DNA of 64,000 nt, taken from positions 5,789,818-5,853,817 of the forward strand of contig LNAC01000008.1 of NCBI GenBank assembly GCA_002007465.1, in the 5' to 3' direction. The notes beneath the pieces were generated by a model, which made no database searches, was not told the DNA's origin, and was given only the letters and a program-made list of their open reading frames with translations. Below, piece by piece: positions 23,401-33,227 of the stretch (positions within the stretch are counted from its first letter, which is position 1; each line of letters opens with the position of its first letter). Origin of the DNA: Ailurus styani (taxonomy: Eukaryota; Chordata; Mammalia; Carnivora; Ailuridae). A program made the translations under genes and the position numbers.

Positions 23401-26400
23401 CTCGCACACCGTGGTACCTGTCCTTCACCCTTGCCACCTGCTCCTAGCACACGTGCACCCTTGCCACCAAGAGTTGAGGTCTGCTCCAGCGGCTCTGGAC
23501 CGCAAAGGCTCTGAGAAGGAGGCCGGGCTTGGACAACCCATGGGTGGCCCCTGTTTTCTCCCTTAGGAGAAACTCAGCCCAGGAGCTCTGGCCCTGACTC
23601 CAGGTCAGACGCTGCGGCCCCTGCTGTGGGACCTCACAGCAGAGGTGCAGTCTCTCTGACCCGCAGGTCCCCTGACTGTCAGATGGAGCTCCTCCAGGAG
23701 GGGCGGCCCCTGAATGCCCCTGGGGGGGCTCCCTGGCCCCAGCTAAGGGCAAGAACAGAGTGGCCCGCTCAGCTGCTACCTGGCAGGGGACAGGGCTGAG
23801 GCTCGGAGACGGGGCCCTGTCCCCACGAGTCTTCTGTTCCTGCGCTTTCCCTCTTCACCAGGCTGTCCCCGAGAGACCGAGAGACCGGAGGGAAGTGGAG
23901 AAGCCACACCCCAGCCTGCATGGCTTCCTCACAGTCTGATCCCCGGCCTTGGAGGTGACCCAGGCGGCCACGCCCTCCGCTCCATCTCCGCTTGTTGTCT
24001 GCTCTCATAGGGAACTCAGGCTGCGGAACTATGTCCCCGAGGACGAGGACCTGAAGAGGAGGCGGGTGCCCCCGGCCAAGCCAGTCGCGGGTAGGTGGGC
24101 TGCTTCGCTCCACCTCTGCTCTGAGGCACCTCTGCTCTGAGGATGCCCGCGCCCCAGCAGGTGTCGCGCTCCCTCGGGGAGTAACCGGCAGCGCCAGGGC
24201 TGGGGTTGGGCGTCTAGGACCCTCCGGCCCCGTGTCACAGCCGCGCGGCCGCGACCGTGTAGAGCGACAGCAGAGAGGCGCTCAGGGCACCCGACGGCCT
24301 TCCAGGGAGGGACCTGCGAGGGAAGAGGCCAGGTCCTCTGGGAGCGGAAGGGGCCCTGGACGGCAGGGGACAGCAGGGGACGGCAGGGGCGGCGGAAGGG
24401 CGGGGAGGGGCCTGTGGGCACTTGGGGGTCCGAGTGAGACCCCGAAGAAGAGCGGAGCATTCAGGCGCTCCGCGAGCCGTGGGCAGACGCCCGCCGGGCG
24501 CAGAGGAGGGCTAAGGCCCGGCCCTGAGGCCGCCCTTCTCCCGCGCCGCTGTGGCCGGCGGTGTGGGGAGCGGCTGCACATGCCGGCACTTCCTACCCCG
24601 GGGATCCGAGGCCCTGTTTTTAGCCTTTGGTTTTGTCATCAGTTTTGAAGTCTACAAGTTGTCAATGAATAATCGTTTGTCTTGAAAATAGGAAAGTGTT
24701 GCCCCTTCGGCCACACCCCAGTCCACTTCCCCATGTTCTTTGCCCCGAGATTCACATGCTTTCCAAGGTGGTTTGCTTCACGGTGTGGGCCGCACGGTGG
24801 TGGGGACAGTAAGGCGGGACAGGGGAGGGGCCGGGAGTGGTCAGGCCGCTGCATCGGCACCTGTGGCCGTGGGGGGTGGTGAGGCAAGGCTGGGGGGCCG
24901 TGGTGCAGCACGTGGCCTCAGGGACGGGGGTCAGAGGAAGCCCTTGGAGCCCAGAGTTGTCGTTAGCGCTCCCGGTCTCTGTCCCCACAGGGGCAAGGTC
25001 CCCCTGGTCTCGTCACCCAGAGGCCGAGTGCGCGGTCAGCCGTGGGGTGTAGCAGGGAGGTGCGTGAGGCCTGCTGTCCCCCTGGTCACACACATCCAAG
25101 TGGGATGGGAAGAAAAGCCACCTGTGTCCCGGCCAGTCCAGGGCCCAGAGGACACCCTCAGAGCCCAGGAGCCCCCGCAGAGTGAGGGAAAGCCGGTCCT
25201 CGTGGTTCTTCACAGAACTGTACCGTGGCGGTACGCAGGCCATGGCGCATCTCCCGCCAGCGGAGAGCACCAGCCCTGGTCCTGGCTGGAGGTCTGGGCT
25301 CTGTCTCCTCGAGCCGTCTGCCTCCTGCGGGCCCTCCTTCGCCCCAGCATTGCTTTCATCCCGGGAACCCCAAGCCCTTCCTCCAGGGCTGCCTTTGCAG
25401 TCTTCGCCTCTCGAGGTTCAGAGCCCCGGGAGAGGGCCCAGAAAGCCCGGGGTCCCCGCGGGGACCCACCCGCACCCTCTCCCCCTTCCCGGGGCTGCAG
25501 GGTGCGCCCCAGGGAGAGTGGCGGCGCCTTTCCGACGGGCCTGTGTGGTTGTCTTGCACCCTCTAGTGGAAGAGAAGGTGAAGGAGCAGCTGGAGGCCGC
25601 CAAGCCTGAGCCCATCATCGAGGAAGTGGTGAGCGCCCTGAGTGCCCCGCGGGCCCACTGGGGGCCCTTCTCTGCTCCCCGCCCCATGCTCTCCTCCCTC
25701 CCGCTTCCTTCTTCTGTCTCTCCACTTCTGTATTCCCTTTCCACCCCACTTTCCCCACACCCTCTCCTCCCTCCCTCCCTTGCTCCCGCTTTCTACCTCT
25801 GTGCCCTGGGGCTGGGCCCCTCCAGTCCTGACATGTGTCTCCTTCCTCCCCAGGACCTGGCCAACCTCGCGCCCCGGAAGCCTGACTGGTGAGCGCTGCC
25901 ACATAGGGCTAGCGTGGGCTGACTGGCCACTCGTGGCGCTGGGCACCGCCCTGAGGCTGGGCCTCTCCCGCCCTCACAGCAGGGAGACGGACAGTGTGGA
26001 CACACAGCTACACGAGATAATGACTGCCCACAGCACCTCCTGACAGGACATAAAGGGAGAGCGACAGGGAGGCCTGTGGGGCGACACCTGGAGGGCGGGG
26101 AGGGGCCCGGGGAGAGAGAGGAGCAGCTGTCCCCTCCAGAAGTCCCTTCTGCAAGAGTGAGGGTCCAGCCCACCTCAGAGAGCTGCATTTGAGCAAGGCC
26201 AGCCGTGGCCCTCGCAGAGCCACAGGATGGAGGTGAGGTGAGGGGAAGGGCGGATGTCAGTTTCTGTCCCAGTTTGCCACCACCTGGCCTGTTCTGCTTT
26301 GGCCTCAGTTTCCTCACCTGTGAAGTGGGGCTGCTCATCCTTCCCCGGTGCTCCTGTAACCAGGCTGATGCAGAGGGTGACAGAGGGCTGTGTGGCCTGG

Positions 26401-27179
26401 GACTTGTGTTCTACTTGACCTTGGGCCAGAGGGGTGGGCCGCATCCCTCTCACCGTGATCCTGTGGCAGGCACAGCACCACTGAAGGTGTTCTAATTTGT
26501 TGAAACGAAAGCATGGGGCATGCGTCCTAGGAATCTCAGAGTGGGGGGAGTAGGCTATGTGTGTGCTTCTGGAAGCCCCTGTTGGCAAGGGTGAGTATGT
26601 GGCTGGAGGAGGAGCAGGACCCACAGTGGGACCAGGAGGGCAGCCCTGAGAAACCATCCACCCTTGCACACCTTGACTCAGTCCTACGGTTGGTGGGTCT
26701 GTGACACCAGTCGCTGCCTCAGTGGGCCAGGGCAGGGTGGCTGATGCTGGGTTTGGGAGAGCGCTGAGAGGGAGAGGGGAAGGTCCTGGCCTCCTCCCCA
26801 GGGTGGTGTCCTCAGGCAGCCGAGTGGGATTCCTACTGCCAGAGCGGCTTTGGGAGGGGAGGGTCCCAAGGCCACACCAAGCCGGCCTTCACCTCCCGGC
26901 CTTCTCGAACCTGCTTGCTACAGGGACCTCAAGAGAGATGTAGCCAAGAAGCTGGAGAAGCTAGAAAAGCGGACCCAGAGGGCCATCGCCGAGCTGATCC
27001 GTAAGTACGGGGCCTATCGAGGCGGGGTTCCTGCCCTCTGGGCGGTGGCCCAAGCACAGGGCCCCTCCCCACTCCTTCTGTCTGCCATCCATCCAGGTGA
27101 GAGGCTGAAAGGCCAGGAGGACAGTCTGGCCTCTGCAGTGGACGCCACTACCGAGCAAGAGGCCTGCGACTCCGACTGA
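9759..27179 (+). CDS. CCDC12: CCDC12, spliceosome-associated coiled-coil protein (Cwf18 family), 3' six coding exons; exon 1 outside window
   Basis: Coding exons are 9759-9826, 24011-24090, 25567-25628, 25854-25888, 26924-27000 and 27097-27179. All have AG acceptors and GT donors and join in frame to 134 codons plus TGA. The product matches the human 166-residue CCDC12 from Asp33 on, so about 32 N-terminal residues in exon 1 lie left of the window. Seen: a highly charged Lys/Glu-rich protein with the signatures LRNYVPEDEDL, NLAPRKPDWDLKRD and KLEKLEKRTQRAIAELIRERL, the last predicted helical/coiled-coil. Known of the family: Cwf18 proteins are nuclear components of the activated spliceosome and have no known catalytic activity. 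There is no signal peptide or membrane segment. The gene converges on PTH1R with about 16 kb between 3' ends, as in human. Identity is near certain; the role in this animal is inferred from orthology. Confidence 0.97.
10003..10086. other. Assembly gap (84 N) flanked by poly-C
   Basis: 84 unknown bases with an uninterrupted C run on both sides (9984-10002 and 10087-10106). The gap is 176 bases after CCDC12 exon 2. Any translation through it is meaningless. Confidence 0.99.
10521..10713 (-). mobile_element. Can-SINE, young type
   Basis: Reverse orientation and near consensus. The head at the right end reads cactgagccacccaggcgcc. A 13-bp duplication, agagtgtttctct, lies at 10494-10506 and 10715-10727. 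Confidence 0.95.
11364..11422. repeat. (TG)n microsatellite with CG-containing end
   Basis: About 20 TG units run into gcgcgcacgcgtgtgtgtg. The whole tract alternates purine and pyrimidine, a Z-DNA-prone composition. In CCDC12 intron 2. Confidence 0.95.
14450..14575 (-). mobile_element. Short LINE-1 ORF2 fragment
   Basis: The + strand reads tatgaattttagaatcggct, then ctaggattttgattggaatt: antisense L1 ORF2 sequence common in mammals. Boundaries are approximate. Confidence 0.6.
16321..16519 (-). mobile_element. Can-SINE, young type
   Basis: Reverse orientation and near consensus, with perfect 15-bp target-site duplications tgtatgtgatctttt at 16306-16320 and 16520-16534. Among the most recent insertions in the window. 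Confidence 0.96.
17330..17460 (+). repeat. MIR-like element
   Basis: gacctgggttgggattctgg, then ccattttccacatctgggaa, in the MIR order and spacing. Confidence 0.5.
19961..20064 (+). mobile_element. Can-SINE, head-only type
   Basis: tRNA-Lys-like head with recognisable A box (tggctcagtcagtagagc) and B box (gagttcaagcccc), then a poly-A tail. It lacks the CT-rich part of the younger copies. Confidence 0.88.
20105..21660 (-). mobile_element. Ancient LINE-1 (or HAL1-like) segment
   Basis: The + strand carries sequence I recognise as antisense to old L1 5'/ORF1-region consensus: cttagtatttcttgacagat, agcagtttgataatgatttg and tgaacccatttattgagctc. It is interrupted by the SINE at 20,338-20,570. 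The orientation call is less certain than the L1 assignment. Confidence 0.6.
20338..20570 (-). mobile_element. Can-SINE nested in an L1
   Basis: Reverse orientation, with a GA-rich part containing agagagcgcgcgagagtgcg. Short duplications tgaaggct lie at 20330-20337 and 20574-20581. L1-like sequence continues on both sides. Confidence 0.9.
21689..21881 (-). mobile_element. Can-SINE
   Basis: Reverse orientation, with 12-bp duplications ctgttgtcaggt at 21677-21688 and 21882-21893. A (gtt)n run forms the tail. Confidence 0.94.
24011..24090 (+). CDS. CCDC12: CCDC12 coding exon 3
   Basis: Acceptor tctcatag, donor gtaggt; 80 bases. It encodes the conserved core ELRLRNYVPEDEDLKRRRVP followed by PAKPVA. 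It completes an Arg codon on the left and leaves one base of a Val codon on the right. It sits about 14 kb from exon 2, at the left edge of a CpG-rich intron segment. Confidence 0.96.
24091..25566 (+). other. CCDC12: CCDC12 intron 3 with CpG-rich segment
   Basis: Donor gtaggt at 24091, acceptor ctctag at 25566. Bases of about 24,230-24,590 are dense in CpG (ccgcgcggccgcgaccg and similar) with near-repeated cggcagggga units around 24,360. No exon is evident inside. The CpG patch could be an internal CpG island; nothing in the sequence proves promoter use. Confidence 0.7.
25567..25628 (+). CDS. CCDC12: CCDC12 coding exon 4
   Basis: Acceptor ccctctag, donor gtgagc; 62 bases encoding VEEKVKEQLEAAKPEPIIEE and V, ending in phase 0. 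Ile replaces human Val in PEP(V)IEE. The following intron is only 225 bases, a multiple of three, and open in this frame. Confidence 0.97.
25854..25888 (+). CDS. CCDC12: CCDC12 coding exon 5 (35-base microexon)
   Basis: Acceptor cctccccag, donor gtgagc. Only 35 bases, encoding DLANLAPRKPD and two bases of Trp. This invariant segment, with the next exon's DLKRD, is a good diagnostic stretch of the Cwf18 family. Confidence 0.97.
25889..26923 (+). other. CCDC12: CCDC12 intron 5
   Basis: A 1,035-base intron with donor gtgagc and acceptor tacag. It carries a MIR-like core near 26,280-26,345. A stop codon (TGA) appears in frame immediately after the donor, so, unlike introns 4 and 6, retention would end the protein at once. 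Confidence 0.85.
26270..26345 (+). repeat. MIR-like core
   Basis: ctcagtttcctcacctgtga followed by agtggggctgct is the conserved MIR core, within CCDC12 intron 5. Confidence 0.5.
26924..27000 (+). CDS. CCDC12: CCDC12 coding exon 6
   Basis: Acceptor gctacag, donor gtaagt; 77 bases. It encodes DLKRDVAKKLEKLEKRTQRA then IAELI, the amphipathic, Lys-rich helix of the C-terminal half. One Lys of the human KLKKRTQ motif is Glu here. It splices over a 96-base intron to the terminal exon. Confidence 0.97.
27097..27179 (+). CDS. CCDC12: CCDC12 terminal coding exon 7
   Basis: Acceptor catccag. It encodes ERLKGQEDSLASAVDATTEQ then EACDSD and TGA at 27177-27179. The acidic CDSD end is the usual C-terminus. 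The last residues before it (TTEQEA) differ slightly from human (ATEQKT). Confidence 0.96.
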
Positions 27180-27510
27180 GGCACACCTTATCCCCTCCCG
27201 CGTCAGGCCTGTCCTGTGGGCCGGTGGCCTTGGGCAAGGGTGGGGGCTGGGCTTGCTGTTACCTCCCGTTTGGCTTCAGAGCCACACTGTCCCATCAGCC
27301 CAAAACCCTTGCTGTGGGGTGAGGTCAGTTCCTTGTCTCCTGAGTGCTCCCCACTCACGCTGAGAGGGGCCAAGCTGACAGCAACCCTGTGGGCTTGCTG
27401 TGTCTGTACATATGTGTGTATTTGGAACTTTCTTTTATTCCTAGAAATAGAAGCAAGCAGAACCCACATTTGTGGCAGAAACCTATTAAATATTTTTTGG
27501 GTCCTTGGGG
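27180..27510 (+). other. CCDC12: CCDC12 3' UTR with ATTAAA polyadenylation signal
   Basis: After the stop codon there is about 300 bases of non-repetitive sequence. An ATTAAA hexamer, the commonest variant poly(A) signal, lies at 27485-27490 and is followed by a T/G-rich stretch (tattttttgggtcc). I place the mRNA end near 27,505-27,510 by inference. Canonical AATAAA hexamers also occur further on (28331-28336 and 28553-28558) and could serve a longer form. Confidence 0.6.
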
Positions 27511-28999
27511 CGCTGTGGGTTTGGGCCCCAAGACAGGCCAGCTATGGAGGTAAAGCTTCACACGAGGAAAGCCTCTGTTGGGCCAGGCATGTCGATGCTG
27601 GAAGGGTACAGAAGGCCCAGGCCTGACCTTTTGAGTCCAGGTCCTGGTCTGGTCAGGCAGTCATTGCAAAACCTGTGGGTGACAGAGACAGAGTCCGAGA
27701 GGTTTCTCTAAGCCCTCGCACAGGCCCGGACCTTGCTGGAGTGGCTGGTCAGCCTGGAGAGAGAGAGGGTCCCTCCTGGTCCTCTGTGGATCCCCTCACA
27801 GTGAGAGGGGGGAGGGGCTGGGCGTGTGGAGGGGGTGCCCTGTGTCTTGGCAGGCCTCCATCCCAGGTGGTGCCAGATTCAAGGCTCCTGTTGTCTCTCA
27901 CTCTCACAACCCCCGGTGGTCCCCGTCCCTGTGTCACCAGAGCTAGACTGTGGCTTTCTTGGGACAGGGCCCCTGCACTAGGGGGGTGGCTCCTAGAGAC
28001 TAGGGTATTAGAGCCTGGGTTTGGGGTCTGGGCCCTGGGTCCCTCGGGTCCTGGCGTTAGGACCATGAGCCGCCTCTCCGGAGTGACTGGCCATAGCTCT
28101 GACTCCAGGTCCCCGTGGCCAACTAGAGTTTCATCTCTAAAGTGATAACACGCTTGAACTGCCTTCAGGGTTTTCCCTCAAGTCTCCCACTCCCACCCCA
28201 TGTCATCCCAGTGCATCCTTCCCTCTGTGCTGAGTTGAAGAACATTGGCCTGACTCTGGTGGATGGAGCCAGGGACGCAGGTCACAGAGCTGAAGCAAGT
28301 ACTTGCCCACCGACACCAGCAAGCTCATACAATAAAGCGGATGCTTTCATCTAAAAACTACCCTGAGAAGGTAACTTGTGCAGGAAGGGAGCAGGTCTGC
28401 CTGAGGGCCAAAGCAGTAGGTGGCTGGCAGGGCAGCAGGCAGGCCCAGGACTCTGTTCCCACTCGAGCAGGGTCACACGTGCCCATGGGCAGCAGGGCTG
28501 GAGCTGGACTCCCTCTGCATTGCGGCGTCTGGGACCGGCCTTGCCTTCCTGGAATAAAGAACGAGAAGGTGCCTCCTGGCCTGGGACTGCCATACAAGCG
28601 GGGTCCTCGTCCATGGCAGTGTAGGCCTCAGAGTCCCGGCTGAGGACAGGTTTGCTTCTGCATTACAGCTCTGTATGCCTACAGAAAACCGCCGTGCCAG
28701 GAGAGAGCAAAACCAACACTCACACATGACAGGCGCGCGAACAAAAGCAGAATACGTGAGGCAATCAGTGCCTTGAAGAAAGGGTTCCACCTCACCAGGT
28801 GGAAGAATTGATCACCAAGGAAACTGAAACCATGACACCCTAACAGGTTTTAAGATGAGCGTTTTTTTTCTCCCCAGAGAAGTAAAAGAGGCACCCAGCC
28901 CCCTAACTCAGGAACGGGGATTAGGTAAGAGGAAGATTTAGGTAGTAATCTTGGAAACAAAGAATGTTGATTAAAATAAGCGACTCATATGCACATACA

Positions 29000-29000
<1 letters not shown>

Positions 29001-29049
<49 letters not shown>
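29001..29049. repeat. (AC)n microsatellite
   Basis: About 24 uninterrupted AC units at the left border of the L1-rich intergenic part. Confidence 0.97.
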
Positions 29050-29050
<1 letters not shown>

Positions 29051-29699
29051 CATAAGCAACTCACTGGAGGAGCTAAATAATAACAGTCAAAGGAGGGATT
29101 GATCAATTGAAAGAGCTGAAGCCCTGGAAGGTGGCAGAGAGAGCAGGTAGGTTGACAAGTGAACATACTGCCAGGTGTTCTTGAGCGGACAGGAGATGAG
29201 GAAAAGAAAACTGGAGAAAGTAGGAATGGCTGACCACTTCGGTGTCTGGCATCATGGGACTGCAGTGGCCTGAACTGATCCTCCCTCTCCAAATAGCTAA
29301 AAATACTAGGTAAATAAATAGTTACAACAAATACTTTTAAATGCCTCACTGACCAAGCAAGAAAGTGAAGAACACTCAAGCAGGAAGGTTGAAGAAGAAG
29401 CAGAATGCTGAAGCCAACCTCTGACTTAAAGGTATTTGACGAGTGAGGTGAAACAGCATTGGTTTTCGGGGGGCTCGGTGCCTGGGGCTAAGATAACCCA
29501 GTATCTGTGCGTTATGAGGGGCCTGGTATGAGAGCCCTCCAGAAGACTGGGCCACAAGGGGCAGGGCCCTCGGTGAACTAATAATAGATCCACTCCCTTG
29601 GCATCCCAGAGGAAAACAACCTTGCCCCTGACTGGAGTGAAGAAAGGTCTCCCTTGAGAACTGAGTCAGCACCCACATGAGTTTGCACAGGAGAATCCT

Positions 29700-30475
29700 C
29701 CAGCCAAGAGTATAAGTGGTCCCAGAAAGTGGTGGTCTCAGATGCTTGATAGAAATGCAGATCCTACCTGAATGAACCTCGATTCATCACAGTCCTTGAT
29801 GAACCCCCACTGATAAAGTTCCAAGAAAAGTGAGCAGCTTCTGGGAATGGTCACCAGATCTACGAGGCAGCGAGGCACCAAGAGCAAAGGACATCAGCAG
29901 GGACACGGTAGACTTGCAAAGGATTCATACGTTAGGATTACCAGGCACACGATTTAAATGTTGAAAAGTGGTGTAAGAACTAAAAGAAGGCTCGAAGATA
30001 GGAATTATTTTGCCAAAAAAGCCAAAGTGATGTTCCAATAATGGAAACTATCATAGCAGTTAGAAGCCCTGGGTCTGTGAATTAGACCTAAAGAAACAGT
30101 TCATGCATGGAAAGATTGATAACCTAAAACAAAAAGCTAAGAGATAACGGAGGATAGAGTGAGAAGAGCCAACGTAACATATGATTGGAGTTCCAGGAGG
30201 GAAAAAAGGCAAAAATGAGACGGATGTAATATATATATTTTTTAATGGCTGGGAACAGTGCTTCAGAATCACCAATCCACAGATTCAAGGAGGTCAGCAA
30301 ATCTCAAGCAAGGCAACAAAAAGAAATCAACACTCAGAAGTTCCATCTCTTGGTATGGATGGTGATTAGGTATATCCACTTTTTGACTATTCAGGGACTC
30401 ACACACATCTGATTTATGCATTTTTTGTATGTTTATTATACCTCAGTAAGCAAGTTCACTTAAAATTTTTCATAT
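29700..30475 (+). mobile_element. Old LINE-1 fragment(s), including a 3' end
   Basis: + strand blocks such as caatccacagattcaaggag with aaaaagaaatcaacactcag (ORF1-region-like), then atgtttattatacctcagta (L1 3'-end-like). Strongly decayed; no open frame of note. Confidence 0.6.
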
Positions 30476-30479
30476 CTTG

Positions 30480-30995
30480 GCTTAATCATCAATTCCTGTA
30501 TTCAAATTCCATACAAAACTCAGTGGCTTCAAACAGACCTTTAGTATCGGACCATTTCTGTGGGTCAGGAATGCGGAAGTGGCTTACCTGGGTAGTTCTG
30601 GTTTGGGGTCTCTGAGATTGTGGTCAAGATGTCCCCCAGGGCTGCAGTCATCTGAAGGCTTGGCTGGGGCTGGAGGGTGTGCTTCTGGGATGCCTTCCAC
30701 CCCCAGCAAGGCTCACGGGAGCATGGGGTGCACACAGTCCTTGCCACGTGGCTCTCTCCATAAGACTTGTGTGTCTGTGCCGTGGCAGCTGGCTTTCCCC
30801 AGAATGAGTGATCTGAGACAGAAAGCAGGGGGAATCTCTAGGGTCTTTAGTGACCTGGGCTTGGAAGTGATATTCTGCCACGTTATATTGTTAGAAACAA
30901 GTCAGCCTACACTCAAAGGAGAATTAGGTTCTACCTTCTGGAAGGGAGGTCTAAGAATTTGTGGGTGTATTTCAAAACCACCGCATACGTAGATA
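30480..30995. repeat. Ancient interspersed repeat, family not named
   Basis: Words such as actcagtggcttcaaacag, tctgtgggtcaggaatgcgg, cagtcatctgaaggcttggc and tggcagctggctttccccag are typical of a mammal-wide interspersed element I have met in many loci. I cannot name the family with confidence from memory. Confidence 0.45.
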
Positions 30996-31079
30996 GTCAA
31001 GTGCAATAAGTTGGCAGGACAAAAAGAGCAAGAAAAATGTTAAAATTAGAGAAGATAACATTACTTTTTAAGGAGCAAG

Positions 31080-31412
31080 ACAGCCGATGTCTCAGCCATG
31101 GCCGGTGTTGACTGCAAGGATACCTTCCGGTATCAGCAGTAACTAGACGAAAGGAAGTTGTCAACCTAAAATTCTATACCCAGAGAAAATATCTTACAAG
31201 ATATCTTTAGACAAGCAAACCCAGAGATTTTTGTCACCAGCAGACTCGTGCAAAGAAAGTCTGTTTTGGGGTAATGAAAATATTCCACAGGGGATTGTGG
31301 TGGGTTCACAAATCTATGGATATGCTAAAAGCCGTTGAATTGTACACATGGCCAATTGACAATGGGCAAAATGTAGGAGATGTATATTCTATGTCAATAA
31401 AGCTGTTCTAAG
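31080..31412 (+). mobile_element. Old LINE-1 3' end
   Basis: ttgtcaacctaaaattctat, then ggggattgtggtgggttcac, attgaattgtacac-like sequence and tcaataaagctgttc match the 3' end of old mammalian L1 subfamilies in + orientation. Confidence 0.7.
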
Positions 31413-31952
31413 CATTCTTCTTTGAAAAAAAAAAAATTCTGCAGGATGTCTTCAGATTGGAATGAGACACGACCCCAGATGGAAAATCTGACATACAAGT
31501 AGGAATGAAAAGAAAGAAAGTGGAAATCTAAATAGGTACTAGCCTTAGGAAATGAGAATGTTCTATGGGGTGAAAGTAAGACTGGGCCACTAGAGTACGT
31601 GACAATAATGGTATTTACACACTCGCTTGAGGTGAGACGTGGTTGGGGTTATAGTCCTCTATGAAGCTCAGCTCACTCGGGAAGAGGAAAAAGACTCCGT
31701 CTAGGCTCTAGACCCTGCTCTGCAGGCAGGTGGACATTTCTATGGTGGCCCTAACGGAATAGAAACAGTGTACCACTTTCAAAGCAGTTAAGAAAAAAAG
31801 AAAAGAAAAGAAAAAAAAAGAATGAAAAAAAAATTACCCAAAAGAAGGCAAAGAGAGAAAAAGGTAGGACAAGTAAATGAATCCAAGTACATCATTAATT
31901 ACAATCAATGTATTAAGCCACCTTTTTAAACAAAAAACTCAGTCTGATGCTA

Positions 31953-32157
31953 TTTTTATTTAGCTATTTATTTTTAAAGATTTTATTTATTTGACAGAGA
32001 GAGACAGTGAGAGAGGGAACACAAGCAGAGGGAGTGGGAGAAGGAGAAGCAGGCTTCCCGCTGAGCAGGGAGTCAGATGCGGAGCTTGATCCAAAGACCC
32101 TGAGATCGTGACCTGAGCTGAAGGCAGATGCTTAAGGACTGAGCCACCCAGGCACCC
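31953..32157 (-). mobile_element. Can-SINE
   Basis: Reverse orientation; duplications ctgatgcta at 31944-31952 and 32158-32166. Moderately diverged. Confidence 0.92.
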
Positions 32158-32230
32158 CTGATGCTAATTTTTTTTTTAAGCCTGAACTCAAAGCTAGATC
32201 ACAACAAAAGGGGTTAGAAAAGCTCTACAA

Positions 32231-32424
32231 AGAGGTGCGTAGGTGGCCCAGTCGGTTTAGTGTCTCCCTTCGGCTCTGGCCGTGATTCCAGGGTCCTGGG
32301 ATCGAGCCCCGCATCAGGCAACCTGCTCAGCAGGGAGTCTGCTTCCCCCTCTCGCTCTGTCCCCTACCCTACTCGTGCTCTCTCTCTCTCTCTCTCAAAT
32401 AAAATCTAACAACAACAAAAAACC
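32231..32424 (+). mobile_element. Can-SINE
   Basis: Forward copy, diverged head aggtgcgtaggtggcccagt, CT-rich middle and (aac)n-type tail. Only about 75 bases from the preceding, oppositely oriented SINE. Confidence 0.9.
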
Positions 32425-32704
32425 AACTCTGTGACGCTTAGAACCAACAAAGGAAGCCGAACTGAAAGGGCTGGGGTAACGTCAGACGGGGAGACTTTGG
32501 GCCAGAGTGTGATTAGCCAGGCGGTGTGCCGTGCAGCCCTGGGGTTACACCTGCTGCACATGGAAGGGCTAAATGCTGTGACTGCGTTGGGGAAACGGGA
32601 CACGTGCATACTCCGTGACCGGCAATTCCACTGTGAGTGTCCTGTTGCACAGGGGTACGGGGGGACAGGGCCTGGGGTCTTTTAGGAGCCCTATTCATCA
32701 ACAG

Positions 32705-32714
32705 CGCACATGTG

Positions 32715-32764
<50 letters not shown>
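32705..32764. repeat. (CA)n microsatellite with alternating GC leader
   Basis: gcacatgtgcgcgcg leads directly into about 22 CA units, giving about 60 bases of alternating purine/pyrimidine. It interrupts L1-like sequence. Confidence 0.95.
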
Positions 32765-32768
<4 letters not shown>

Positions 32769-33048
32769 TGTAACAGAAGAAAGGGAGTATGAGCTGTTTG
32801 TGTGATGTTCCAAAACAGGCAGTGAAACGATACTAAGGGTTGGCACATGGATGGTAAAGTCGGTGTAGACAAGGGAAGCGAGCCAATGGCCCCCAACATC
32901 AGGCTTGCTTGCGGTCATCTCTGGGAAGGGGCCCTTTGAGGTATTGATAATGTTCTTTAACTGGGCTTGACAGGCGGGAATACCTTTTATTCTCTGTCCA
33001 CTCACTTTTACACATTTTTGGGTATATATGCTGTATCTCACATGCGTG

Positions 33049-33227
33049 CTTTTTTTTTTGAAAGAAAAGCTTTTATTTATTTGACAGAGAGAGAGCCCAA
33101 GCAGGGGGAGCAGCAGGCAGAGGGAGAGGGAGAAGCAGGCTCACCGAGCAGGGAGCCCAGTGCGGAGCCCGATCCAGGATCTTGAGCTGAAGGCAAATGC
33201 TGAATCAGCTGAGCCACTCAGGCACCC
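33049..33227 (-). mobile_element. Can-SINE
   Basis: Reverse orientation; imperfect duplications around ctcacatgcgt (33038-33048) and ctcacacacgt (33229-33239). It lacks part of the middle. Confidence 0.9.

Larger units (their letters stand above)
9827..24010 (+). other. CCDC12: CCDC12 intron 2 (14.2 kb)
   Basis: Spliced from gtgagg (9827) to catag (24010). It contains a poly-C-flanked assembly gap, Can-SINEs at about 10.5, 16.3, 20.0, 20.3 and 21.7 kb, a TG microsatellite at 11.4 kb, a short antisense L1 piece at 14.5 kb and an old L1 segment at 20.1-21.7 kb. The remainder is GC-rich unique sequence with scattered MIR-like cores. Open frames in this part lack start context, splice logic or family resemblance. 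Confidence 0.85.
31440..33046 (+). mobile_element. Decayed LINE-1-like sequence interrupted by SINEs
   Basis: AT-rich sequence with L1-like pieces before, between and after two Can-SINEs and a CA microsatellite. It ends with a probable L1 3' part near 32,930-33,030. Assignment is weaker than for neighbouring pieces. Confidence 0.4.

Noticed and set aside
24740..25609. Open frame of 289 codons on the + strand
   Set aside because: Lies in CpG-rich intron 3 and overlaps CCDC12 exon 4 in another frame. High GC makes long stop-free runs likely, and there is no recognisable domain.
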